A stretch of 64,000 nucleotides of DNA from Bactrocera neohumeralis (Eukaryota; Arthropoda; Insecta; Diptera; Tephritidae). Below, piece after piece: positions 1 to 11,200 of the stretch (position 1 is the first letter of the stretch; every line of letters starts with the position of its first letter). The notes under the pieces were generated by a model that had not been told where the DNA came from, made no database searches, and saw only the letters and a program-made list of their open reading frames with translations. The DNA lies in assembly GCF_024586455.1 (NCBI RefSeq), contig NC_065921.1, forward strand, positions 27,773,135-27,837,134, written 5' to 3'. Made by a program: the position numbers and the translations under genes.

Positions 1-1074
1 ACCTAGTTCATACTAATGTTAATTTTTTTCAATATTAAACATAAAAAAGGGCTGGTTGTTGTTGTGATAATAGATTTTTTATCCGGTAGCGGGAAAATGG
101 ATTTATAAAATGCGCCTATTAACAACAACAATAAACATAATTGAAATAAAATTAATTTTTTCTTAACTTGTTGAACATAAAACCTCACTTGGGGATTAAT
201 ATTCCAACGCATTAGTATAATTCGTTTGTATATACATATTCAAAACTCAATAATACGTAATTTTACAATTTTAATTTTCTTAAAATCGGAAAAAATTTGT
301 TTGCTGTCAAAATCTCATAGTAAAAATAACCGTACTTTTCAATGCCCACGATATCCTGCCATGCCTACCACTTCGGCTGCAGCTCCACACACCAGCTAAT
401 GCTAATATGTATTTAGATCAACGCTAAAAGTAATTTATTTCACTTCTTATTTGTTAATTAAAGAGAGTATCCCCTAACTACCTAGCAGTTAAACATACAT
501 ATTTACAGGGTTGTTTTTTTAGTCTATTTCATACGCTTATGCTAAATATAAGTTCGTTTTCTATACATTTAATTGCATTGAACTGTACCTAGTTGTTTTA
601 TTGTGTTACACGCAACTGTACTTTTGTGTCTGTCCGCCGCCGTTTGCCGTTCTTCAAACGACACACACCAACCGCGTGCCTGCCAAGGGTAGCCAGCGCT
701 GCTACAGGTGGACGCGCTAAACTTTCTGCGTTGCGACGCCTGCGCGCACTTGACACTCATTTGTTATACAGATGAACGCGCGCGTGCGCACTCTTTAATG
801 AAAGTGTTGCGCGTCGGCACCGTGCAGCGTATGCGCTTCATCAGCAAGCATGCTAAATGATGTACGGTTTAACATCCTACTAAAAAGAACATAACATACG
901 CACAGCAATGCACAACAGCGCCAGATACAGTGCGCGCCTATAATACTGTCTCAGTAATTCGTGTAGTTAAGATAATTAAGCGCGTCCGACACGCGGTCAC
1001 ATGACATACGCACGCGTGTCACTTGTAAGTTACAGTGTATTAACCAAATCGTCTCACATTGCGTTTACGTTGCA
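1..1074 (-). other. dom: dom 3' UTR and downstream flank
   Basis: This lies just downstream of the domino stop codon at 1077-1075. No convincing coding exon is seen on either strand; the short open frames look like chance. On the minus strand, AATAAA polyadenylation hexamers occur at 602-597 and 439-434, either of which could end the short transcript. The stretch from about 600 to 1074 is richer in GC than the rest and merges with the C-terminal exon. If the fly has a DOM-A-like long isoform, its extra exons should lie further left, outside the window. Confidence 0.6.
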
Positions 1075-3795
1075 TCACGTCGGTCCATTGCTACTTCTAT
1101 TACCCGACTTATGCGCCGCTGCGGTATCGACGTTGGAGAGCGTGCTATTATCGGCAAGCGGATCAAGTGGATCGTTGACGTTTGTAGCATCATTATCGTC
1201 CACATCGGATGCGCCACCCATGACGGCAGCGCGCGTCGTGCTGCTCTTGGGCGTTTTGAGTAGCCAACGGTGCAGCGTTGTTGTGCCACTGCGTATGCTG
1301 GTGGCAGCAACGCGCGCTTTCGGCAACCGCTTACGTTGCGCCAACGCGCTGGGCGTTTTAGTTGTCTTCGTCATGTGCGCTTTGCTATTCGGTGTACTAA
1401 CCGCTGTTGTGGTTGGTGTAGCGTGCGCTAATTTAGTTTTATGATTGCTGGTGGCATTCTCAGCATCACTGTCCATCAAATGATCTTCCTCCGCGGACGC
1501 AGTCATATCTTCCGGCTCCTCCAATTGCGCTTTGGCATCTTTCGTCGCACTTAAACGGCTGCGTCGCTTCTTGCTCATGCGCACCACTGGCGGCAGCACC
1601 GGACTCTCATCTAATGTCCACAGATTGATTTTGACTGCACCGCGTGAACGCGTGCGCGGACTGTTCACATCGACATGATTCTGGTGCATGGCGATTGCGC
1701 TGGGCGTTGCCGCTGACGTTTTGCTGGCGTTTGACAGGTTACCCATAGCGGCCGCGCCGCGTTTGGTCGCCGATGCTGTTGTGTGATGCAAACGCGCGAG
1801 TGGCGTTTCGTTCTCTTCCGAGTCCGTTTCATCCGACACATTGTAGTATGTTGAATTCGTCGTCGTAGTGTCGTGTATTTGCGTGTGCGCATTCCACACG
1901 TCCAAACTGTTGGAATTTGTTGGCGCGTCCGAGTCGTTACGTCGTCGTCGTTGGCGCTGCTCATTGGCGTATGCATGCGCGGAGTGTGCGTTGTTGGCTT
2001 TCTCCGTTTCGCTTTCGCCGCTGCCATTGTCCATGTCGTGTTCACCCTGCTCGTCGTTCTCGTACAACTCGTCGTCGTCAATGTCTTCGACGGTGTCAAG
2101 CACAGTTACATAGCTAGCCGCATCCTCGTTTTGACTGTCGTCCTCCGCAGCGCCGTCACTGTTATTTTCCTCCACATCTTCGGCTGTTGCTGGCGGCGGC
2201 GGTGATATATTACTGTTGCGCGAGTTGTACTTTCGGCGCGGTGTGTAGTATTTAACCGTTGAGTTTTTACGTAATGTTGCCGCCTTTGTTCTTTTCGTTT
2301 TGCTCGCGACCTGTGCGTGTTCGTCCGCCTCCTCTACTTCCTCGCTCTCTGCCGCTTCACTTTGCCCCCCAACATCGTCGCTGCAATGGCTACGCGCGCT
2401 GTCGTACTCGTTTTGCCCATTCTCCGTGCCATCGTCCTCGCTCACTGCAGTATCGGCCGCATCGACTTCGGCTTCATTGGCGCTCTCTTCTTCTTCGACG
2501 GTTTCTTCTTCATTATCACTGCGCTCGCTGTCGCTTGCCGTTTGCTCCACCTCTTCCTCATCCTCCTCGTCATTGCTGGCTGTCGCTGCCGCCTCTTCCT
2601 CCTCATCAGCGTCTTCCACTTCTTCATCTTCTTCAGCCTCTTCATCATCATCATCCTCATCTAAGTCATTCTCTTCCGCGCTTTGCTTGTGACTGTACGT
2701 GCGCAATCGCGTCTTATTCGCATTCGTCTGCTGACTGCTGCGCAATTGGCGCCGCTTGCCCGCGCCCCGCCCTAACGCTCTCCTCTCCGCCGCTGCTTTT
2801 CGCTTTGCGGGCTGCATTTTCGCCGCTGCTGCTCCATCACTTATCTTGCGCTTGCGCATAGTCGCCGCTGCCGTAGCGTTGAGCTGTTTGCGCTGCTGCA
2901 GCAGTCGTCGTCGATTCAATAAACTTTGATTTTTCACACCGGTCGCATTTCGCTTCGTCCCCACTACTACGCCGCGCTTATTGCTCCGCGCATTATTTGT
3001 CTCGACTTCGTCGTCCTCGTCGTTGACGTCACTGTCGTCGTCGTCGTCATCTGTATCCGCATTAACTACGACCGCTGCTGCTGCTGCCATTGAGGTGCGC
3101 GTTGTCTTTCTAGTGGATTTCATTGTGTTTGTTGTCGTCATCGTCGTCGCCGTCTCCTCCTCAGCCTCATCCTCTGACGCTGTGGGTGACGACGACGCAC
3201 GTTTTGTTGCTCGCGCATTACCAGCGGCGCTACCCTTGGCAACTCGTTCATGCTCAACACTGTTAGCTCTACTCCTACTACTACCCGTATGACTAATAAT
3301 ATTGTTATTTCTCATGCCGCCTACAGTTCGGCCACGCCAACTCTGGCTGCCAGCCCCCCGACGGCGTTTCACTGGTAAACGCCGGTCTAACACACTATTC
3401 TTACGGGCCTCGGTGGCGCGTTTCGTACCCTCAACACTATTACTGTTACCTCTACCGTGTCTGGCGACTTTACCACCACGTCCTAATCTTTGTTGTTGTT
3501 GTTGCTTAAGTACTCTTCTATTTGTCTTAATCATAGTTTTTGTTCTAATTGTAGATCCTTGATTTTTATTATTAACCTGATTGCTTGCATCCTTGCGATT
3601 GTAGGTGAGCATTTCATCGGCTTCAGCCTCCTTTTTCAGCATCTCCTCTTCCTTTTGCAATGCCGCCAAGCGATTGGCTTCCCATTCGCGCTTTTGCGCT
3701 TCGATTTCTTCCTCGGCGGCGCGCAGTTGTTCGGCCGTCCAGGCGGCGCCGGTTTCCTCCACGAAACGCATGGCATAGCGTTCGATCGGCGAGAG
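1075..3795 (-). CDS. dom: dom exon 11, DOM-B-like charged C-terminal tail
   Basis: Begins [20 protein letters not shown] and a conserved Glu/Lys-rich helix ending [12 protein letters not shown]. It then changes abruptly to about 830 residues of low-complexity sequence: Lys/Arg-rich, then long Asp/Glu runs, then Ser/Thr/Asn-rich, with several KRKR-like clusters that could be nuclear localisation signals. No SANT domain is visible. The exon has no internal stop for 906 codons and ends SSNGPT-stop. The helical first 73 codons are likely shared between isoforms and the rest isoform-specific, because a CAG/GTTAAT donor lies at 3577/3576 exactly at the change of composition. Confidence 0.88.
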   Translation of the reverse strand, partial: LSPIERYAMRFVEETGAAWTAEQLRAAEEEIEAQKREWEANRLAALQKEEEMLKKEAEADEMLTYNRKDASNQVNNKNQGSTIRTKTMIKTNRRVLKQQQQQRLGRGGKVARHGRGNSNSVEGTKRATEARKNSVLDRRLPVKRRRGAGSQSWRGRTVGGMRNNNIISHTGSSRSRANSVEHERVAKGSAAGNARATKRASSSPTASEDEAEEETATTMTTTNTMKSTRKTTRTSMAAAAAVVVNADTDDDDDDSDVNDEDDEVETNNARSNKRGVVVGTKRNATGVKNQSLLNRRRLLQQRKQLNATAAATMRKRKISDGAAAAKMQPAKRKAAAERRALGRGAGKRRQLRSSQQTNANKTRLRTYSHKQSAEENDLDEDDDDEEAEEDEEVEDADEEEEAAATASNDEEDEEEVEQTASDSERSDNEEETVEEEESANEAEVDAADTAVSEDDGTENGQNEYDSARSHCSDDVGGQSEAAESEEVEEADEHAQVASKTKRTKAATLRKNSTVKYYTPRRKYNSRNSNISPPPPATAEDVEENNSDGAAEDDSQNEDAASYVTVLDTVEDIDDDELYENDEQGEHDMDNGSGESETEKANNAHSAHAYANEQRQRRRRNDSDAPTNSNSLDVWNAHTQIHDTTTTNSTYYNVSDETDSEENETPLARLHHTTASATKRGAAAMGNLSNASKTSAATPSAIAMHQNHVDVNSPRTRSRGAVKINLWTLDESPVLPPVVRMSKKRRSRLSATKDAKAQLEEPEDMTASAEEDHLMDSDAENATSNHKTKLAHATPTTTAVSTPNSKAHMTKTTKTPSALAQRKRLPKARVAATSIRSGTTTLHRWLLKTPKSSTTRAAVMGGASDVDDNDATNVNDPLDPLADNSTLSNVDTAAAHKSGNRSSNGPT

Positions 3796-6700
3796 CTGTG
3801 AGTAAACGAGAGAAAATTGATTTAAACAAGAATCGGAAAGATTGTAAAGAACTTGAGTAGCTAGTGCTGCAGTGTATGCATAACTGTCCGACGTTGAGTG
3901 ATATAATCAGGCGTTTACATTCGCTTTGACTATGTCTGAACGTCGTTGAAAGCTTTCTATTGGCACCAAACAACCGTGTTCAAGCAAAAGTGTTGCATTG
4001 CACAATTGGAAGTCTAATGCCGTCGTCAAAATTATTATAAAATGCTAAATATTTCCGCGCGACTGTGAGAAGCATAGATGAGAAACTCGATAATTCGATT
4101 TCGAGGAAGCCCATCGAAGGATTTAAGGATATCTCTGATAGGTTTTAAAAGTCATCTCATGAGAAAACCAGAAAAATGGAGTTAGTTTGACAAATTTGGA
4201 GGTTATACAGATCAGAGACTTAACCTTAGGGGAGATTATGCATCTGAATGACTACCGGGTCCATGCCATCGGTCTCTGATAGGTTTTAAAAACTACCTTA
4301 TGAGAAAATCGAGTTAGTTTGACAAATTTCGACGAAGTGCAGATCAGTGGCCTAACCTTAGGGGAGAGTATCCATGACTGCCGGGTCCATGTCATCGGAA
4401 TCGCCAAAATTCAAGCGTATAAGAGGTCGTAGGTCTTCTTAGAGAGAAGAGTGCTACTTGTATTAAAAAAGTTGGAAAGTATGGAGAACTAATCGATTCC
4501 CACAACGGCCGGTTCTGTTACCGAAATCGTCCCGGATTTTATCCAATCAGAGCTACTACTGTATCTATTACTCGCTACGACAACAACAGCAATGAACAGC
4601 TAATCAAATTTGGAACACTGTCGGAATTTCACCTTTTAGAAAATACCCCAAGTCATCGGTTCGATAGCTAAAAGGAATCAAAGTTCTTGCGAAAAAGCAA
4701 GATTAAAAAGAGGTCTCGTTATAGCTGCGGCTTTTGTTTATTCCAACGGGGGTTTAGACGATCTCATACACAATTCTCCACAACAGCCGGTCCAAGAGAC
4801 TGGAATTGACTCGAATTTTATCCGGCCAAGGGCGGTTATTTCGAGGATTTAACCCTTTTTGGAGGGTTAAGTAACAATATGCTCTCATATCGGTCACACG
4901 GTAGAAACAGTATTGTTGGACCATAAAAAATTGTGATAGACGAAATAATCTGAGACTAAAATTTGGATTATCAAAAGAGACTGAATAGATTCAGGTTCTT
5001 GTTGTTGTTGTTGTGACATAAAACATTCCTAAAGTCATTTCGAGGAAAAGTGCCGAGATGACGGGTAAAAATCGGAGTGCGTTCCGGTTACTTAGACCCG
5101 ACTGTTGTGGGAACGGTAGTTTCAGGGTTGTTGTTTTAGTTACAGAGTAAATAATTCAGAGATGATACACCTCAGCCGGATACACATAAAACCGGATGGC
5201 TTCCGATGAAGTAGTCCCGACTTCAAATGGGAACCGACTTTTATGTTTAGAACAAGTTCATAAGGAACTTGGAATGTCTTTAGCAGTTATTTTTATAAGT
5301 TTAAGTTAAACTACAATGCAAGGGTTTATCAATTTCAACATAGCACTCACCTGCTTCACTAGATTTTGCATTTCCAAATCGGCTCGACTCATTTCCGTCG
5401 TCGCGGCACCTTCGCCCATTGTCGCCTCATCGATGGGTATGGTTTCATCGAACTCTGCCAAATCGGCGGCAGCTTCGGCCTTAGCCGTCTTGGTGGCCTG
5501 CACATCCTGCTCATCCTCGGCAGCGGCCAAAGCGCTCTCAAACGCACGCAACGATTGCTTCTCCGTTTCAATTTCACTGCCCAGTTCGCTAACGATCGCC
5601 GCGGCAGTGCTGGTGGAGCTTGCTGCTTTGTCCGCGCGTGCGCCATTCGCACTTGCGGCATCGGAAGCACTACTATTGCTGCCATCTTGGTCGGCTTGTT
5701 CCAAATTGAAGAGATCTTTGATGGTGGAACTCTTGAAATAGGTTGTGGTAAAGTTACCACCCTCGATGGCCATATCGCTGAGCATACGCTTTTGATTGGC
5801 CTTCTTCAGTATGTTCACCTCGATGGTTTTCTCCGATACCAGGCGATAGATGTGCACATCGCGTGTTTGCCCGATACGATGACAGCGATCTTGCGCTTGC
5901 GCATCCATTGTTGGATTCCAATCGGAATCGTAAAATATCACAGTATCCGCGCCGGTTAAATTAATGCCCACACCACCGGAACGTGTCGACAGGATGAAGC
6001 AGAATATGCGTTTGTCACCATTGAAGCGCTCCATCAGCACTTGACGCTGTTCGACACGTGTCGAACCGTCCAAACGCAAATAAATGTGACCATGGTAGTT
6101 GAGGAACGCCTCCAAGACGTCCAACATTTTCGTCATTTGCGTGAAAATGAGCACACGATGTTGCTCGGATTTTAGCTGACGCAACAGCCGATCGAGTGTC
6201 TGCAATTTACCGCAATCGTATTGTATGAGTCGCGGATCTGGGAATTGTGTGGTCATTGCCGAGATCACCGGATGCAGCAGTGCCAGTTTCGGTGAGACAT
6301 ATTGCGTGACGCGTTGTTCGATGGCGCGCTCGCGTTGCAAACGCCCCGATGTCAGGTGCTGCACGAAGAAACGTATACGCGGCGCACAAGCCGACGGCAC
6401 GTAAATCACGAAATTACCGAATGTTTGTCGCAAATCTTCGACGCGCTTCTCATACGACTTGAGTATCTTGCTGAGCGTCCAACTGTCGCGGCGCGTCATG
6501 GCCGTACTACAATTGGTGTGGCTACGCGTTTGCCACGTGGTGTACTCCAAGGTTTGATTGGGTCGCACGCATTTCACCAGCGCATCGCGACAGTCCTCAC
6601 CGTAGATGGGCACACCCTCGATGCGTCGTCGGTTGACAGTCGACAGCAACTTGAGACGCGCAACGCGCTGCTCCTTACGCTTCTCCAATATCTCTTGCAT

Positions 6701-8189
6701 GTTGTATATGGGATCGCCTTCGGATGTTTCCGTTGCTGTTGTCTCTTGCTCGTCAACGTCCATTGTTGTAGCATCGTTCGTCGCATTTTTCACCTGCTGC
6801 GCAATGGTACTCAACAATTTCTCCGCTTTCGGTTTAATGCCGACGTTGGCTCTGGCGCCGCTTACAGCTTGTATGTTTGTCTGTCCGCTGCCACTCTTAC
6901 ACACCAAAGTCAAACGATTGCCCGCCGCATTACCACTGCCGCTTATTGTGTCGCTCAAAGCGCTGCTCCCAGCGGAGGAAGTAACAATAAAATACTCCTT
7001 ACCGCTGCCATGTTGGACGAGCTTGGCGATTTTCGCTGCTGGCGGCGCTAGATTACCGCCTGCTTGCGGTGTAACTTGCACACGCGTCACGGATATGCCG
7101 GGGGCGGTGCGTATACTTCCAATGCCGCTGACACCAGCGCTGCCACCACCGCTAGCTGTGCTGTTGGTTACCGCCATGGCCGCTGTGGTCGATGAAGTTG
7201 AGGGCGCCATTGAGAGTGCGGGCATTTTGGACGTGTTCACCGGATTTATATTGTTCAAACGCTTCACAAGTCGTATATTCGCGGTGTTCGTCTCACGCAA
7301 CGGCACCAGTTTATTGCCTTCGGTGCGCATGGCGGGACTGGCGCCGACGCGCACTGTCGCCGTGCTGTGCTGGCTCAAATTCTGCTGCACTTGTTGGTCG
7401 CGTACGCGTATGTAGAATTTGAATTTGCCACGCGGGCAGGATGGCGGGGGTGCGGGCGCGTTGTCGATTTCCTCAATCAGCTTACGTGGCGCTTCGAGTA
7501 CGCGTGACTTGTGCGAAACATAAGCGGTGAGTGTGAGCTCCAAATCGATTAGCAATAAATTGAGCGCATGCAAATCGACGTGCTGCAAGAAGAGAGGGGG
7601 AATATTGCATTAAAATGTATTATATACATCAAATGTGGGATTTGCATCTATTAGCTGTGGTCATTGGTGACGCGTTGCATTCTAGGTTATCTATAAATAA
7701 ATATTTTAATTTTATGACATTTTGCCTGATCTTTGCGCGATTTAAGTTTGCATTAAATCATTTTTTTTTCTCTCCTTTTACTTTGCTTTGTTTGTGCATA
7801 TATTTTATTCACGACGATTTCAATTAAAAAAATTATCGATAAATAGTTTTAGATATCGATAATATTAATCGATAAAACTATCGACGCTTTGTGAATTATT
7901 TTATTCTTTATTAATTATCTGGGATTTCCTATTTACGGATCGAAAAAAATTAAACTTGACATTGAAAATATCGATAAATTATAATCAGAAAATTTTTATT
8001 GGTAGAACCACGATAATTAATCGATATAACTATCGATTTTTGTGGAATTTTTATTCCTTTACAATTATATGGGATTTCGATTTCGCGGATCGTAATAAAT
8101 GAAACTTGAGATTGAAAATATCGATAAATTATAATCGAAAAGATATATTCATAAAAAACGATATTTGCTAAAACAAAATAAAAAAAATA

Positions 8190-8221
<32 letters not shown>

Positions 8222-11200
8222 ATTAAAATAAAAAAACAAATTAAAAATAAAATAAAAAAAAAAAAAATTAAAAATAAAATAAAAAAAAAAAATTAAAAAT
8301 AAAATAAAAAAAAATTAAAAATAAAATAAAAAAATTAAAAAAAAAAAAAAAAAAATTAAAAAAAAATAAAAAAAAATTAAAAATATAATTTGTATCAAAC
8401 AAATAAAAAATTGAAAGTAACGTTATTTTTGAAAAATAACCGATAATTTGTTTATCTATCAATAATCGTAATCGATAAAAAATATCAATGTTTTGTGGAA
8501 TTTATTTAAATTATCTAGGATTCAATTTAATGTTCAGATTAAGTTGAACTTAGCACTGAAAATATCGATATGTTAAAGTCGAAACCCTTTTGTTCGATAA
8601 CTTTTGTTTAAAAGATTAAAAAAACATAATTTTTAATCAAACAAACAAAAAATTAAGAGTACCGGTTATTCCTGTTAATTTTTTTTAAATAAATCAACTT
8701 TTAATTTTTTAATTGTTCTCTTATTTCAAATTCAAATTTCGAATTAATATATAATTTTATTTGCCGATAACATTTATCGATTTTATTCATCGAAAATAAG
8801 ATAAAATAACCGTTATTTTCGAGAGAAATTTTATAAAGAAAACATGATTTAATCAAAAAAATTGTAGTTCTTTTATGTCAAATTGAAAAAAATTAAGAAT
8901 AACGGTTATTTTCGATAAATTTTTAAATATAAATCATGGTTTAGTTTTTTAATTAAATTTCTATTTGATCGATATCCGGTGCTTTTATTTCAAGTTCATT
9001 TATAATGGATATATTATTTTAATTTCCGATGACTTAAATCGATTTTATTCATCAAAAATAATATAAAATATTCATTATTTTCCAAAAAATTTTATAAAGA
9101 AAACATCATTTAATGACAAATTAAAAAAATTAACTATTATTTTAATTATCGATAATATTAATCGACTTTATCAATCGATAAAAATATCGATTTTAATTTA
9201 TTTAATTTTAATAAACAATAAAGAAATTTAAAAACATCGATATTTTTAAATAAAATAAAATTGGAGTTGAAGTTTTCAGGTTGCAATAAAAAAACTCAGC
9301 GTCAAAAATATCGATGAGTTGTAATTGGAAAAATTTTAATACGAAATTTCGCAATTTGGATAACATTTAAGTAAATAATATTTTATATAAACTTGGTCTG
9401 AGAAAATTTTGTATGATTACAACAACTATGTTACGTTCTTGAAACAGTCGACAAGTTGTTGTTTTTATTTTGGTACATTTCTGGGTCTAAGACCGAGGTT
9501 TTAGACAAATGAACCTTTTCTCACTTACAATGTCATAAGAAGAAATATTTTATCTTTTTCACTTCGAATGCAACGCAATAATTACCAAAATTGATCAGAC
9601 AAATGCCTCGCAAATGCGAACATCCTTTTTATTCCGAACCGCTCAATAATAGATTGGCTCAGAATGTCAGTGACAATTTATCATCATCTCAAAATTGGTA
9701 GTACCGAAAACTTTCGATAAATTCTAAACAAACCTACATTTAATTTTTATTACTTTACATACCGTAAATGGATCGTATTCCAGCAGATCGTAAGCAATTC
9801 TCGGCGCCTCATAGGTTATGCCCTCCATTTGAAATGGCGATATTGTTGGACGCACTTCAAACATATTCGGATGATTACAGACTTTACGCAGCTGCATGAG
9901 CACATTGATGACGCTCAAAAGACTGCCGGTCTGCAGCGTTTCCTTGGTTCTGTGAAAGTAGTTGAAGACATAAAATTAGTATGGATTCAATTAAATCAAG
10001 GAATGAAATTCAAACAAAATTCTTTGGCTACAAACTCACTTTGCGCGGCTCATAAAGTCATCGTACAAGTAGCGCTGGCGATTGGACAAACGACACATTA
10101 CAACATGTTCGTATTTTTTCGGCATTTGCTTTTCGACTTCCTTTTTGAGGCGACGCAGCAAGAAGGGGCGTATGACCTGTTAGAAGAAATGCCATAAATA
10201 TAGATTATTTTAGCGGGGTTAATACAAGCAGGTTGGTGTATTGTATTACATACCTTGTGCAGGCGACTTATGAGCGTCTCATTGTACTCCATATTGCCTT
10301 CGATCATGCCGGTCATGGGATTTGAGAACCATTCTTTGAACTCGCGATGCGATGAAAACACATAAGGCATAAGGAAATGCATAAGCGACCACAGTTCCAT
10401 CAAATCGTTTTGTAGGGGCGTGCCGGTAAGTAGCAACCGTCTGGAAAATTAACAAAATTATTAAAGAAATATAAAAAAAATTATACAAAATAAAAAATAG
10501 ATTAATTAAAAAATAATTGATTAAGAAGTTAAAAACAAAATAATTGATAATAAAAAAAAATAATTAAGAAGTTTTTAAATAAAAAAACCAACTAAAATAA
10601 AAAATAATCAGAAAAAAAATAATTAAATCAAAAAATTAATAAAAAAAAATGAAACCAAAAAATTAATAAATTGAAAATATTAATTATTAAATAACAAATA
10701 ATTATAAAATAAAAACAATTAATTAAGTAAAATGAAAAATAAAATTAAAATTAAGAAATAAATAAGGAATTGAAAAAATAATATAATAATTAAAATATTT
10801 TAAATATTAATTTAAAAAAAACTAAAAAAATATTTAATTAAAAAATTAAAAAAGTAATTAATTACAAAATTAAAAAATAATAAACGAAATAAAATTATAT
10901 TAAAAAATTATAAACGATGAATAGTAAAAAATCAAACAGTAATAATTAAAACCATTTACATAAAAAAACAATTAAAAATAAAGAAGATAAATTAAAAAAA
11001 AAGAATTAATTAGGGAATTTTAATTATTAAAATGTTTTAAAACAAATAAAAGTTTAAAAATATTAAATAAAGAAAAATTAAATTAAAAAGTGAAATTAAT
11101 TAAATTAAATAAAAAAAAATAAAAAAAAATAAATAAATAAAAACAATATTAGAAAAAAAAATTAATTAAAAAATTTAATTAAATTAATTTATTATAGTAA

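Noticed and set aside
2259..2861. Long plus-strand open frames (about 200 and 130 codons) rich in Ser, Leu, Arg and Pro
   Set aside because: They are antisense to the dom C-terminal exon; Asp/Glu/Lys-rich repeats give open frames on the other strand. No domain is seen.
3796..5350. Search for a SANT domain or DOM-A exon
   Set aside because: No helical, Trp-spaced SANT-like frame is found in this intron or in 1-1074; such exons must be outside the window, if they exist.
6302..7415. Plus-strand frames of 249 and 269 codons
   Set aside because: They lie opposite dom exon 10, which is clearly a SNF2 helicase; codon pattern and protein are meaningless.
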